The notes below the pieces were generated by a model. It was not told the DNA's origin. It did not search any database and saw only the letters and a list, made by a program, of their open reading frames with translations. The position numbers were made by a program, and so were the translations under genes. DNA of 64,000 bases from Pandoraea captiosa. GTDB taxonomy: Bacteria > Pseudomonadota > Gammaproteobacteria > Burkholderiales > Burkholderiaceae. This document shows positions 53,384 through 61,886 of the stretch, in pieces (position 1 is the first letter of the stretch; the number at the start of each line of letters is the position of its first letter). Location: positions 186,001-250,000 of the forward strand of contig NZ_CABPSQ010000007.1 of the NCBI RefSeq assembly GCF_902459775.1, given 5' to 3'.

Positions 53384-54391
53384 TCAGGCGGCCTGCTTCT
53401 CGGCGCGCTGACGCTGTTTGGCGGCGTAGGCGAGCGCGGCTTCGCGCACCCAGGCGCCCTTCTCGTGGGCGGCCACGCGGGTGCCTACCCGTTCCTTGTT
53501 GCACGGACCGTCACCGCCGACCACGCGCCAAAATTCGCTCCAGTCGATCTCGCCGTAATCGTGCGCTTTGCGGGCTTCGTTCCACTTCAGGTCGGGATCC
53601 GGGAAGGTCACGCCGAGCACCTTGGCCTGTTCGACCGCCGCATCGACGAACTTCTGACGCAGGTCGTCGTTCGAGATGCGCTTGATGCCCCACTTCATGG
53701 TCTGCGTGCTGTGAATGGATTCCTTGTCGCTCGGACCGAACATCATCAGCACCGGCCACCACCAGCGGTTCACGGCTTCCTGCACCATGTCGCGCTGGGC
53801 CTGCGTGCCGCTCATCATCGCGAGCAGGGCGTCGAAGCCCTGACGCTGGTGGAACGACTCTTCCTTGCACACGCGGATCATGGCGCGCGCGTACGGACCG
53901 TACGAGCAGCGGCACAGGGGCACCTGGTTCATGATGGCGGCGCCGTCGACGAGCCAGCCGATCACGCCGACGTCGGCCCACGTGAGCGTGGGGTAATTGA
54001 AGATGCTGGAGTACTTGGCCTTGCCCGAGTGCAGGGCGTCGATCATCTGGTCGCGCGACGTGCCGAGCGTCTCGGCGGCGGAATACAGATAGAGACCGTG
54101 ACCGGCTTCGTCCTGAACCTTGGCGAGCAGAATCGCCTTGCGCTTGAGGCTGGGTGCGCGCGAGATCCAGTTGCCCTCCGGCAGCATGCCGACGACTTCC
54201 GAGTGTGCGTGCTGCGAGATCTGGCGCACGAGCGTCTTGCGGTACTCGGCGGGCATGTAGTCCTGCGGCTCGATCTTCTGTTCGGCGGCAACGCGCGCGT
54301 CGAAGCGAGCCTGCTGTGCCTGCTCGGCCTCACTCAGGGCACGAACGCCCTTGGGGCTGTTGCCGGCCAGGTCGATGGCTTGCGTATACAT
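53384..54391 (-). CDS. paaA: Phenylacetyl-CoA epoxidase catalytic subunit PaaA
   Basis: 335 aa. The diiron ligands are visible as [13 protein letters not shown] (ExxH) and [12 protein letters not shown] (ExxH). PaaA converts phenylacetyl-CoA to its ring 1,2-epoxide with O2, first step of aerobic phenylacetate degradation. Start [10 protein letters not shown] with AGGAAGG upstream. First gene of paaABCDE-DUF1835-tetR. The isomerase and hydrolase genes (paaG, paaZ, paaF) are not in this window. Confidence 0.95.
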   Translation of the reverse strand: MYTQAIDLAGNSPKGVRALSEAEQAQQARFDARVAAEQKIEPQDYMPAEYRKTLVRQISQHAHSEVVGMLPEGNWISRAPSLKRKAILLAKVQDEAGHGLYLYSAAETLGTSRDQMIDALHSGKAKYSSIFNYPTLTWADVGVIGWLVDGAAIMNQVPLCRCSYGPYARAMIRVCKEESFHQRQGFDALLAMMSGTQAQRDMVQEAVNRWWWPVLMMFGPSDKESIHSTQTMKWGIKRISNDDLRQKFVDAAVEQAKVLGVTFPDPDLKWNEARKAHDYGEIDWSEFWRVVGGDGPCNKERVGTRVAAHEKGAWVREAALAYAAKQRQRAEKQAA

Positions 54392-54429
54392 AGAGGAAGG
54401 CCTCCGCGGCATGTGGGGATATGGAACGC

Positions 54430-54457
54430 ATTATAAACCGACCGGCCGGTCGGTCAA
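54430..54457 (-). promoter_or_regulatory. paa promoter with embedded palindromic operator
   Basis: On the minus strand -35 TTGACC (54457-54452), a 16-bp spacer and -10 TATAAT (54435-54430). The spacer and part of the -35 are filled by ACCGACCGGCCGGTCGGT (54437-54454), a perfect 18-bp palindrome. The layout means a bound repressor would block RNA polymerase. PaaR is the likely ligand-responsive binder, by operon membership. Confidence 0.88.
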
Positions 54458-54502
54458 TAAATGTTTTCCATTAGGCCGAGGAGGTGTGCCGCGCGGGCCT
54501 TC

Positions 54503-55456
54503 CTACGATGGGAGGTTGGTGTCGATCCGCGTGAGCGTGTCCGGGTCGACAAACCGGAAGTGGGTGCCGTGCCCGTCGCAGCACAGGTGTCCGGCCGTCG
54601 GGAAGGGGAAATGGGCAGGAATCACCAGCGTGGGCTGATTGGCGTTGCCTTCGACAAAGGCGATGCGAGTGGCCGCCGACTGTTCGGGGTTATCGCAAAA
54701 CCGCGTGCTCAGCGCCGGGTGGCGGCATTGCAACGGCGAGTGAAACATGTCGCCGCTCAGGATGGCGCGCTCGCCGCCGCTTTCGATGACGACACAGACG
54801 TGACCGGGGGAGTGCCCCGGCGTGGGCGTGAGTCGGACTTCGCCGGTGATCCGGTGATCGCCCGACACGATATCCGCGAGGCCCGCCTCAAGTATCGGCG
54901 CGATGCTGTCGTCCATATAGTCGCCGGTTCGCGCGATACCCGCGCGGCCGCCTTCGCTTCGCCAGAAGTCCAGCTCGGCGTCGACGAACAGATATCGCGC
55001 ATTGGGAAAGCTGGGCGCCCAACGACCCTCGACCTTGCGCGTATTGCCCCCCACGTGATCGACGTGAAAATGGGTACAGACGACGAAGTCGACCTGCTCC
55101 GGCGGCGCGCCGCTGTCGGCGAGCCGCTGCAACCAACCCTGCGTGGCCTGATCGAACACTTCGCGCACACGCGATTTGCAGTCGCCGACACAGGTGTCGA
55201 CGATGATGATCTTTCCTTCGCTGCGTACGACGAACCCCTGGATCGCCACCACGAGCTTGTCGCTCGCTTTGTCGAACCACGCATCGGTGTCGCCGCTGCG
55301 GATGTCGTCAAGCATCGTCTCGGTCGCATTCGGGAAGATTTCGCTTAGCGCGAGCAGCGGCGCGCAAGATTCCACAACGACGGTGACGACCACTTTCCCC
55401 ACCTTCATTTCGAAGGCCATGGGTTGCGCGGTGTTCTCGGAGATTTCGTATGTCAT
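54503..55456 (-). CDS. Metallo-beta-lactamase fold hydrolase
   Basis: 317 aa. The metal motif HxHxDH is FHVDH at His129-His134 (HFHVDH), with later PGHSPGHVC, GDMFHSPLQ and the C-terminal HFPFP histidine. No signal peptide. These cytoplasmic MBL-fold proteins include lactonases and thioesterases; the GHSPGH-GD pattern is like quorum-quenching-type lactonases and related esterases, but the substrate is unknown. It follows the porin gene on the same strand, 154 bp apart, with an 8-bp repeat in between. Confidence 0.88.
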   Translation of the reverse strand: MTYEISENTAQPMAFEMKVGKVVVTVVVESCAPLLALSEIFPNATETMLDDIRSGDTDAWFDKASDKLVVAIQGFVVRSEGKIIIVDTCVGDCKSRVREVFDQATQGWLQRLADSGAPPEQVDFVVCTHFHVDHVGGNTRKVEGRWAPSFPNARYLFVDAELDFWRSEGGRAGIARTGDYMDDSIAPILEAGLADIVSGDHRITGEVRLTPTPGHSPGHVCVVIESGGERAILSGDMFHSPLQCRHPALSTRFCDNPEQSAATRIAFVEGNANQPTLVIPAHFPFPTAGHLCCDGHGTHFRFVDPDTLTRIDTNLPS

Positions 55457-55504
55457 GTTCGTGTGTCGCAGATCGACGGCCCGGGTGTCGCAGGCGCGCC
55501 GTTC

Positions 55505-55544
55505 GTCGGGAGGTCGGGAGGTCGGGAGGGCGGGAGGTCGCGAG
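55505..55544. repeat. 8-bp tandem repeat GTCGGGAG, five units
   Basis: Three perfect and two one-base-variant copies of GTCGGGAG (fourth unit GGCGGGAG, fifth GTCGCGAG) lie between the porin and the MBL gene. This is slippage-prone and could vary between strains. Confidence 0.9.
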
Positions 55545-55610
55545 ATGCCTGGATGCGCCCGGATGTGCCCGACCCGCCTGAGCGGGCCGGTGCATCCGCT
55601 GGTCGCGACG

Positions 55611-56735
55611 TCAGAAGCGGTGACGAATCCCCGCGACGACGGCAGTCTGCTCCTTGTTGCTCGACGGCGCTGAAGCGAGGAACAGCACCGCCGTGGCCAG
55701 CGGCCCGGTCGCCTTCACATAGTTGACGTAGGCGTAGAGATCGGTCCGCTTTGACAGAAAGTAATCGACGCTCAACTGGCCCTGATTCCAGTGCGACGAT
55801 GCGTCGATGCCGCCGTAATGGCCCATCGAGTAGACGTAGGCGGCCGACAGCGCGAGCGCCGGACTCACGTTGTACACCGCGGTGAGATCGAAGTTGTTCA
55901 GATGTAGGCTGGTGCCGTCCAGATACGAGTACCTGACATCGGACACGATGCCACCGAGGCGAGTATTGCCGAACGCGTACTCGGCGCCCCCGGCGACAAC
56001 ACGCTGACGCTCGACGCCGACGCTGGAATTCACCGGGCTCGTATGGAACAACTGAAACGCGCCGCCCGAATAATCGTCGCTCACGGCGCCTGACGGATTG
56101 GCGGTGCCCGGATGATCGATGTTCAGGTAGGTCACGGCATACCGTTGCCCACCCCAGGTGTAGTTGATGCCTGCGCTGAAAGCCCGGTTCTGTTGAAATG
56201 CCCCGGCCTTGTTGCTGAACGCGTACAGCGTTTCGAACTCCAGCCCGTTCCATTCCGGACTCTTGTACTTCACGGAATTGCTGTAGCGGAAGTTGCCTTC
56301 GATGTTGTCGTTACTGCCGATGCTGGTCGCCAGACCCGGGCCCATGGCCTGGGGTTCGATGCGATCCAGATAGTCCCACAGCACGTCGTACTGCCGCCCG
56401 ATGGTGAGCGTGCCGTACGTCCGGCTCGACAGGCCCACGAACGCCTGACGCCCGAACATCCGCCCGCCCTGACCGAACTTGCCCTGATTGATGTCGAAAC
56501 CGTTTTCCAGCGTGGCGACGGTGGCCCATCCGCCCCCGATGTCTTCATTGATGCGAAACCCCAGTCGATTGTTCTGATTCGCCCCGCTCACCAACTGAAC
56601 CGTCGAGCTTCCTGACTGGTTGCTGAAATAGCCGATGCCATCGGAGATGATGCCGTAAATGGTGACGGAACTTTGCGCCAGCGCGGGCGCGGACACCGTC
56701 ATGAGGATCGCGAGACATCCAAACCGGAGTTTCAT
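55611..56735 (-). CDS. Gram-negative porin (OmpC-like trimeric beta-barrel)
   Basis: 374 aa with a signal peptide (MKLRFGCLAILMTVSAPALA, cleavage before QSSV). Mature start SSVTIYGIISDGIGYF is the standard betaproteobacterial porin opening. Alternating amphipathic strands run through (FRINEDIGGGWATVATLENG; FGRQAFVGLSSRTYGTLTIG), ending IRHRF with the terminal Phe needed for outer membrane insertion. It probably admits the substrate of the neighbouring catabolic genes. Confidence 0.92.
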   Translation of the reverse strand: MKLRFGCLAILMTVSAPALAQSSVTIYGIISDGIGYFSNQSGSSTVQLVSGANQNNRLGFRINEDIGGGWATVATLENGFDINQGKFGQGGRMFGRQAFVGLSSRTYGTLTIGRQYDVLWDYLDRIEPQAMGPGLATSIGSNDNIEGNFRYSNSVKYKSPEWNGLEFETLYAFSNKAGAFQQNRAFSAGINYTWGGQRYAVTYLNIDHPGTANPSGAVSDDYSGGAFQLFHTSPVNSSVGVERQRVVAGGAEYAFGNTRLGGIVSDVRYSYLDGTSLHLNNFDLTAVYNVSPALALSAAYVYSMGHYGGIDASSHWNQGQLSVDYFLSKRTDLYAYVNYVKATGPLATAVLFLASAPSSNKEQTAVVAGIRHRF

Positions 56736-56829
56736 AGGAACACCCGTATCGTTATCGAGTTGCGGGACGAGAAGTCGCCACATCGTGGCGGTCAGTTTTT
56801 TTGTTTATCTATAAGGACTACTAATTGCC

Positions 56830-56857
56830 TGCCGAACGGATATCGCATCCGTCGGCA
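56830..56857. other. Hairpin between the dienelactone hydrolase gene and the porin
   Basis: TGCCGAACGGAT and ATCCGTCGGCA pair with one mismatch around a 5-nt loop. It lacks a T-run on the minus strand, so its role as a terminator is doubtful; it might be a processing or stability element. Confidence 0.45.
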
Positions 56858-56908
56858 GTCATTGACGCGTTAGATCGGCACGCTCGGCACGCGCTAAATC
56901 GGCATGCG

Positions 56909-58147
56909 TTAGATCGGCTTACCTTCGCTCGACGACCAGTTGCGCATCAACGTGTTGCTCGGCAAGCTCTCATCCATGAGTTTGCGAGAGGTTTCGATGC
57001 CTGCGACAGGCAAGCCGGTGGGATCGAGGAGACCGGTCTGTACGAGTACGGTGGCCTGATCCCAGTAGATGTGCTCGTTGTACAGCTTGTCGCCGCGAAA
57101 GCAGATCACCGCGAGCATGGCGACTTCGATGTATTTCCCGGTGGGCTCGATGCCCGGAAGCATCCAGTCGATCTCGCGGTCATGCGTTGCGCAGAAGATG
57201 AACTCATCGACGATACGATCGGCGCCAATCGTGCGCGATATCGGAATGAATCGCGTATCGGCGGGATTCGCATGCACGAAGTGATACTTGTAGAAGCGCT
57301 TGAGCTCGTCGTGGCCCACACCGCCGGTCATCGTCGGAATGTGATTGACGTAAGGGGCTTCGATCATGGTGGGCATGATCGCGTCGACGTCGCGTGAGTC
57401 GAACTCGTGATAGCAGTGCAGCTCCCAGAGGGCATTCAGGTCGTACACCGGACCCAGTACCTTGCGAAGCAGGCCGATAGTGCGCGAGTAGGCCATGATC
57501 GACGCGGGCTTGTTGTAGTGCTCACGCTCGGGCGTGGCGAACGCGTGGTCGCAATCCGCATACACGTAGTGCTCGATTTGCGGATTTTCCGACAACGCGG
57601 CGATCACCCGCTCACGCACGGCGGGCGGCGACAACGCATCGTTCTCGGCGAAGTGGAAGGCCATCGGACAACGGATCTGCGGCACTTCGTTCAGGAAGGC
57701 TTCGAGGCCAACGCCGTAGTAGCTCACAGCGCAATCGATGTCCGTTGCCGCCGCAGCCAGCATGGCCAGTTTGCCGCCCAGGCAATAACCGACGGCGCCG
57801 ATCTTGCCGATCTGCTGGGGCAGTGCACGCAGCGCCTTGATGGTTGAGCCCACGTCTTCGATGGCTTTACCCAGATCCAGCGCTTCGTTCAGTTCAAGAG
57901 CGCGTGCGAAGTCGGCCTCGCCATAACCGAGTACGGTGCCCGGGGCCATGCGCCAGAACAGATCCGGCACCACGACAACGTAGCCTTCTTCCGCGAAGCG
58001 GTCGGCGGTCTCTTTCATGAACCCGTTGATGCCGAAGATCTCCTGCAACAGGATCAACCCCGGACCCTTGCCCTCCTTCGGGGTGGCCAGGTAGGCCGAG
58101 AACGACTTCCCGTCCTCCGCGGCGATTTCGATCGTTTGTCCAGTCAT
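56909..58147 (-). CDS. Dienelactone hydrolase fused to a SnoaL-like domain
   Basis: 412 aa. Residues 1-~230 are a complete dienelactone hydrolase with the triad Cys122 (GYCLGGK), Asp170 (ENDALS) and His201 (DCDHAF), at the same positions as in classic DLH. Residues ~235-412 form a SnoaL/NTF2-like domain (HCYHEFDSRDVDAIMPTMIE, FIFCATHDREIDWMLPG). SnoaL domains act as cyclases, isomerases or hydrolases on small ring compounds. A single protein with both suggests two steps on one intermediate, with an enol-lactone as likely substrate. It is the last gene of the operon running from 61753. Confidence 0.88.
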   Translation of the reverse strand: MTGQTIEIAAEDGKSFSAYLATPKEGKGPGLILLQEIFGINGFMKETADRFAEEGYVVVVPDLFWRMAPGTVLGYGEADFARALELNEALDLGKAIEDVGSTIKALRALPQQIGKIGAVGYCLGGKLAMLAAAATDIDCAVSYYGVGLEAFLNEVPQIRCPMAFHFAENDALSPPAVRERVIAALSENPQIEHYVYADCDHAFATPEREHYNKPASIMAYSRTIGLLRKVLGPVYDLNALWELHCYHEFDSRDVDAIMPTMIEAPYVNHIPTMTGGVGHDELKRFYKYHFVHANPADTRFIPISRTIGADRIVDEFIFCATHDREIDWMLPGIEPTGKYIEVAMLAVICFRGDKLYNEHIYWDQATVLVQTGLLDPTGLPVAGIETSRKLMDESLPSNTLMRNWSSSEGKPI

Positions 58148-58207
58148 GACTTTCTCCTTTCCATGCGTAAATTCGATTCGGATGATTCAGATCATCCGGG
58201 CGATCGG

Positions 58208-58927
58208 TCAGCCGTTCGCAGCCAGTAACCGCAGCACGGCGCCTCGGTCTGTCGCCAACCCGGAGGCGATCTGTGCGGCCATGTCGCCGACGTAGACGTC
58301 GTCGGTGCCGTCGCCGAGCGCGGCCAGTGTGGCGAGCACGACTTCGGACGGCGCGAGCTTGGGCATGTCGTCAACGTCGCGCGACATATCGGTGTCTATC
58401 GCGCCGGGCATCACGGCAAGCACGCGCACGGCGTGCGCCGCGAGTTCGGCGCGCATGCCTTCGGTCATGCGCAGTGCGGCGGCCTTGGATGCGCTCAGCG
58501 ACGTCATCGCGGGCAATGTGGCGCGCGCCAGAATCGACAGCACGTTGACCAGTGCGCCACCATGGCGCTTGAGCGCGGGCGCGAAAGCCAGCGTCATGTT
58601 CAGCGTGCCGAAGTAGTTCACTTCCATCTCCGCCCGAGCGGCGTCCACGTGACCGGCCGAGAAGGGCGGCACGCTCAGGTTGATGCCCGCGTTGTTGACC
58701 AGCAGATTGACGTCACGGGCGAGCGCCGCGGCGTGCGCGATGTCTTCGGCGTTGGTGACGTCCAGCTTCACCGGTACGACGCGGCTGTCGTGCGTGGGCA
58801 CCGACGCGACGTCCCGAACCCCGGCGTAGACCTTCTGCGCGCCATGCGCCAGCAGCGTTTGCACGAAACATGCGCCGACACCGCGATTGGCGCCGGACAC
58901 GAAAGCGATGGATCCTTCGACTTGCAT
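58208..58927 (-). CDS. SDR-family protein lacking the catalytic tyrosine
   Basis: 239 aa. Rossmann motif SGANRGVGACF (11-21), NNAG at 78-81, Asn104 and the catalytic-type Ser131 are present. The YxxxK motif reads LSASK: Lys148 is present but residue 144, normally Tyr, is Leu (codon CTG). The fold and cofactor site look intact. The protein may be catalytically inactive, a structural partner, or use a different mechanism. It lies between the dienelactone hydrolase and DUF35 genes in a tight operon. Confidence 0.9.
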   Translation of the reverse strand: MQVEGSIAFVSGANRGVGACFVQTLLAHGAQKVYAGVRDVASVPTHDSRVVPVKLDVTNAEDIAHAAALARDVNLLVNNAGINLSVPPFSAGHVDAARAEMEVNYFGTLNMTLAFAPALKRHGGALVNVLSILARATLPAMTSLSASKAAALRMTEGMRAELAAHAVRVLAVMPGAIDTDMSRDVDDMPKLAPSEVVLATLAALGDGTDDVYVGDMAAQIASGLATDRGAVLRLLAANG

Positions 58928-58951
58928 GGGTATTTCCTCGTCGGTTCGGTA

Positions 58952-59254
58952 TCAGATGGGCGAAGCCACGATGGCGCCGCCGGCATCGATGGTGAGGCGG
59001 ACGACATCGCCCGCATGAAGCGCCGCGTCCGAACGGGCGATGACGATGGGGCCGGCCGAGCTGACGACACTCGCGAGATGAAGCGGTGCGGCGTTGGGCT
59101 GGCCCACTCGCTGGTGCACGACGGTGGCCTCTGCCACGGTCCCCTGAGCGAACGGCACGCGCTGCCAGTCGGCGCTGCCGCAATTCGGGCACAGGTAGCG
59201 CGCAGGGAAGAGCGTGTGATCGCATTGATTGCATTGAAAGACCGACAAGGTCAT
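58952..59254 (-). CDS. DUF35 / OB-fold zinc-ribbon protein
   Basis: 100 aa. Zinc-ribbon cysteines CNQCDH and CPNCGS at residues 8-25, then an OB-fold beta strand region (GTVAEATVVHQRVG, LHLASVVSSAGPIVIARSDA). DUF35 proteins pair with thiolase-like proteins, forming acyl-CoA binding or retro-aldol complexes, as in steroid side-chain degradation (Ltp2-DUF35). The start overlaps the thiolase stop (ATGA), so the two are translationally coupled and likely form a complex. Confidence 0.9.
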   Translation of the reverse strand: MTLSVFQCNQCDHTLFPARYLCPNCGSADWQRVPFAQGTVAEATVVHQRVGQPNAAPLHLASVVSSAGPIVIARSDAALHAGDVVRLTIDAGGAIVASPI

Positions 59255-60417
59255 GACGTTTCTCCTGTGACGCCCTCGAGCACCACGGCATTGCCGCACA
59301 TGCCGTAGCGGTACTCGACCATGCCGTAGCCGCTGACGACGGCAAGACGCGCGTCGGCAACCTGACGCTCACCGGCGCCGTGCCGCAACTGCGTCACCGC
59401 CTCGACGAGACCGTGCATGCCACCGGCTGCACCGGCCTGCCCGGCCGAGAGCTGACCGCCCGAGGTGTTGACGTTCAGCTCACGCGAGGCGATGCGCGCG
59501 AGCAGCGCGCGTATGTCGCCGTCGGGTGCGAATCCGAGATCGGCAAGCTGGATCAGCGCCATGACCGGGTAGTCGTCATAAACGGAAATGACGTCCATGT
59601 CGTGCGGTGCGACACCGGCCTGCTGCCACAGTGCCGGGGCCACGGAAGCCAGCGGTGTGGTCAACCCGTCACCGGCCTGATGATCCGTATTGAAAAGACT
59701 TTGCACGGCACGAATGCGCACATTGCGCGCTCGGCGAACCAGGTCCGCGCGCGCCACGATGATGGCGTTGGCCCCGCAAACGACCGGCACGCAGTCCAGA
59801 CGCCGCAACGGGTCGGCGACCAGCGGCGCGTCCAGATAGTCCGCGAGCGTCATTGGGCTCCGATACACCGCGTTTGGGTTCTGTGCCGCCCAGCGCCGTT
59901 GCGCCACGCACAGCGCGCCGTAGTCTTCCGACGTCAGATCGAACCGTCGGGCATGGCGTTGCGTGAGCATGGCGAAGACCGCATTGGGGCCGCCCGTCTC
60001 CAGCGGTCTTAACCATTGACGCGTCGTCAGGTTGTAGTGATCGACCAGTTGCTTGAAGTCGGCCGCTTCGAAGCGGTCGCCCGAGAGCAGCGCAACGACA
60101 TTGGCGTCGCCGCACTGGATTGCCCGCACCGCGTGCTGCAGCATGTTGATGGCACTCGCGCCACCATGACAGTCGTCCATGCACCAGCGCGGGCTCAGTC
60201 CCAGCCGCCACGCCATGTCGACCGCGTGGTCGGGCCCCAGGGTAAAGGAGGCGACGCCCAGACCGTCGATGTCCTTGATGCCGAAGCCCGACTCGGCCAA
60301 TGCCTGCGAGAAGGCATCGGCGAGCAAATCACCGGTGTTACCTTCGGTCGCGCGCCGCTGGTAGGGAACTTCGACGCCGGCGGTGATGAGTGCGCCGCGA
60401 AAATCGCTGTACGTCAT
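59251..60417 (-). CDS. Thiolase-superfamily protein, Ltp/SCP2-thiolase-like
   Basis: 388 aa. The thiolase fold is clear. The first catalytic region reads DDCHGGAS with Cys83. The second, normally GHP, reads GGQLSAGQAG with Gln at 327 in place of His. The third, CxG, is MCGNAVV (Cys374). Loss of the His is typical of lipid-transfer-type thiolase homologues that act as retro-aldolases with a DUF35 partner, which follows immediately. Possible role: C-C cleavage or condensation of an acyl-CoA. Start MTYSDFRGAL, 1 bp after the transporter stop. Confidence 0.85.
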   Translation of the reverse strand: MTYSDFRGALITAGVEVPYQRRATEGNTGDLLADAFSQALAESGFGIKDIDGLGVASFTLGPDHAVDMAWRLGLSPRWCMDDCHGGASAINMLQHAVRAIQCGDANVVALLSGDRFEAADFKQLVDHYNLTTRQWLRPLETGGPNAVFAMLTQRHARRFDLTSEDYGALCVAQRRWAAQNPNAVYRSPMTLADYLDAPLVADPLRRLDCVPVVCGANAIIVARADLVRRARNVRIRAVQSLFNTDHQAGDGLTTPLASVAPALWQQAGVAPHDMDVISVYDDYPVMALIQLADLGFAPDGDIRALLARIASRELNVNTSGGQLSAGQAGAAGGMHGLVEAVTQLRHGAGERQVADARLAVVSGYGMVEYRYGMCGNAVVLEGVTGETS

Positions 60418-60418
60418 C

Positions 60419-61753
60419 TCAATGCCCCTGCCGTTGGCTTCGACGCGTGGTTTCCCGCGTGAACAACAGGGAGACGACCGTGACGCCACCCAGGAACATC
60501 ATCAGCAGGGCGATGGGCCAGGAGGCGTGGTAATGCGCCAGCAGGGCGGTTGCGATCAGCGGCGAGAGGCCACCGGCGAACACCGAAGCAACTTCGTGAC
60601 CGAGCGCCATGCCCGAGTAGCGCACTTCGGTGCTGAACAGCTCGCCCATCAGGCTCGGTTGGGTGCCGATCATCGCGCCGTGGCAGACCGCGTTGCCCAA
60701 CATGAACGCCAGCCAGATCCACGCGGGCGTATGCGTGTCGAGCATCCAGAAGAACGGGAACGCCATCAGCACGAAGCCCATGGCGCCGATCATGTAGACC
60801 GGCTTGCGTCCCACACGGTCCGACAGGCGACCCCAGAAGGGAATCGTGAAGAGTTCGGCGATCATCGACACGATCAGGCCGCCCAGCATGATCTGGTTGG
60901 GCACGCCGATGAATTTTCCGTAGACCAGCGCGAACGCCACGACGATGTATGAACCGCCGTTCTCGGCCACACGCAATCCCATGGCCATCAGAATTTCCCT
61001 GGGATGCTTGCGAATGACGTCGAGCAACGGGGCGTGCACGGTTTTTCCGGCCGCTTCCGCCTTCGAGAATTCCGTGCTTTCCGGCAAGCGCGAGCGAATG
61101 TACACACCGACGCCGAAGATGACGATGGAAAGCACGAACGGAATGCGCCAGCCCCAGCTCAGGAAGGCATCCTTGGGCAACATCTGTACGGCGTAAAACA
61201 CGGCGGCGGAGAGCACGAAGCCGCCGCCCACACCGATCTGGCTCCACGACGCGTAGTAGCCACGCTTGTCCGCAGGGGCAGACTCGCTGATCATCAGAAC
61301 GCCGCCGCCCCATTCACCGCCGGCAGCGATGCCTTGCAGAATGCGCAGCACGATCAGCAGCACGGGAGACCAGAAGCCCGCTTGCGCGTAGGTCGGGAGC
61401 AGGCCGATCAGGAACGTGGCGCCGCCCATGATGGAAAGGGTCCAGACGAGCGCGCCCTTGCGTCCGAACTTGTCGCCGATGTGGCCGAAGACAATGCCGC
61501 CGAAGGGCCGCGCGGCAAAGCCGATGGCGAAGCCTGCGAAGGCGGCCAGGGTACCGAGCAGCGGATCGGTGCCGGTGGGGAAGAACAGCTCGCCAAAGAC
61601 CAGCGCGGCAGCCGTACTGTAAAGAAAGAAGTCGTACCACTCTAACGCGTTGCCTATCACCGACGCGAACACAATGCGTCGAAGCGATCGTTCATCGACA
61701 TTAGCCACCGTCCCGCCGGAATCCGGGCCGCTATACGTTTGCGTGCTTGCCAT
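60419..61753 (-). CDS. MHS-family MFS transporter
   Basis: 444 aa from the ATG with AGGAGC 6 nt upstream. The metabolite:H+ symporter signature is present: FASVIGNALEWYDFFLYSTA in helix 1, motif A GHIGDKFGRKGAL, RILQGIAAGGEWGGG, and C-half RLSDRVGRKPVYMIG. Twelve helices. MHS members import organic acids (e.g. citrate, shikimate, proline betaine). It is likely to import the substrate of this operon. The stop is 1 bp before the thiolase start. Confidence 0.9.
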   Translation of the reverse strand: MASTQTYSGPDSGGTVANVDERSLRRIVFASVIGNALEWYDFFLYSTAAALVFGELFFPTGTDPLLGTLAAFAGFAIGFAARPFGGIVFGHIGDKFGRKGALVWTLSIMGGATFLIGLLPTYAQAGFWSPVLLIVLRILQGIAAGGEWGGGVLMISESAPADKRGYYASWSQIGVGGGFVLSAAVFYAVQMLPKDAFLSWGWRIPFVLSIVIFGVGVYIRSRLPESTEFSKAEAAGKTVHAPLLDVIRKHPREILMAMGLRVAENGGSYIVVAFALVYGKFIGVPNQIMLGGLIVSMIAELFTIPFWGRLSDRVGRKPVYMIGAMGFVLMAFPFFWMLDTHTPAWIWLAFMLGNAVCHGAMIGTQPSLMGELFSTEVRYSGMALGHEVASVFAGGLSPLIATALLAHYHASWPIALLMMFLGGVTVVSLLFTRETTRRSQRQGH

Positions 61754-61886
61754 CTGAAGCTCCTGGTAGTGCACCTGTCGATGCACGCATGAGGTGACGT
61801 TGCGATTGCCCCGCACGCACCGTGTCGCTCAGCGAGGTGAGCACACGGTGATGGCGGGGCGGGAAACTCTGGGCATCAAAAACGCA

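Noticed and set aside
56830-56857. Rho-independent terminator
   Set aside because: Hairpin is good but no T-run follows on either strand; listed as an unassigned hairpin.
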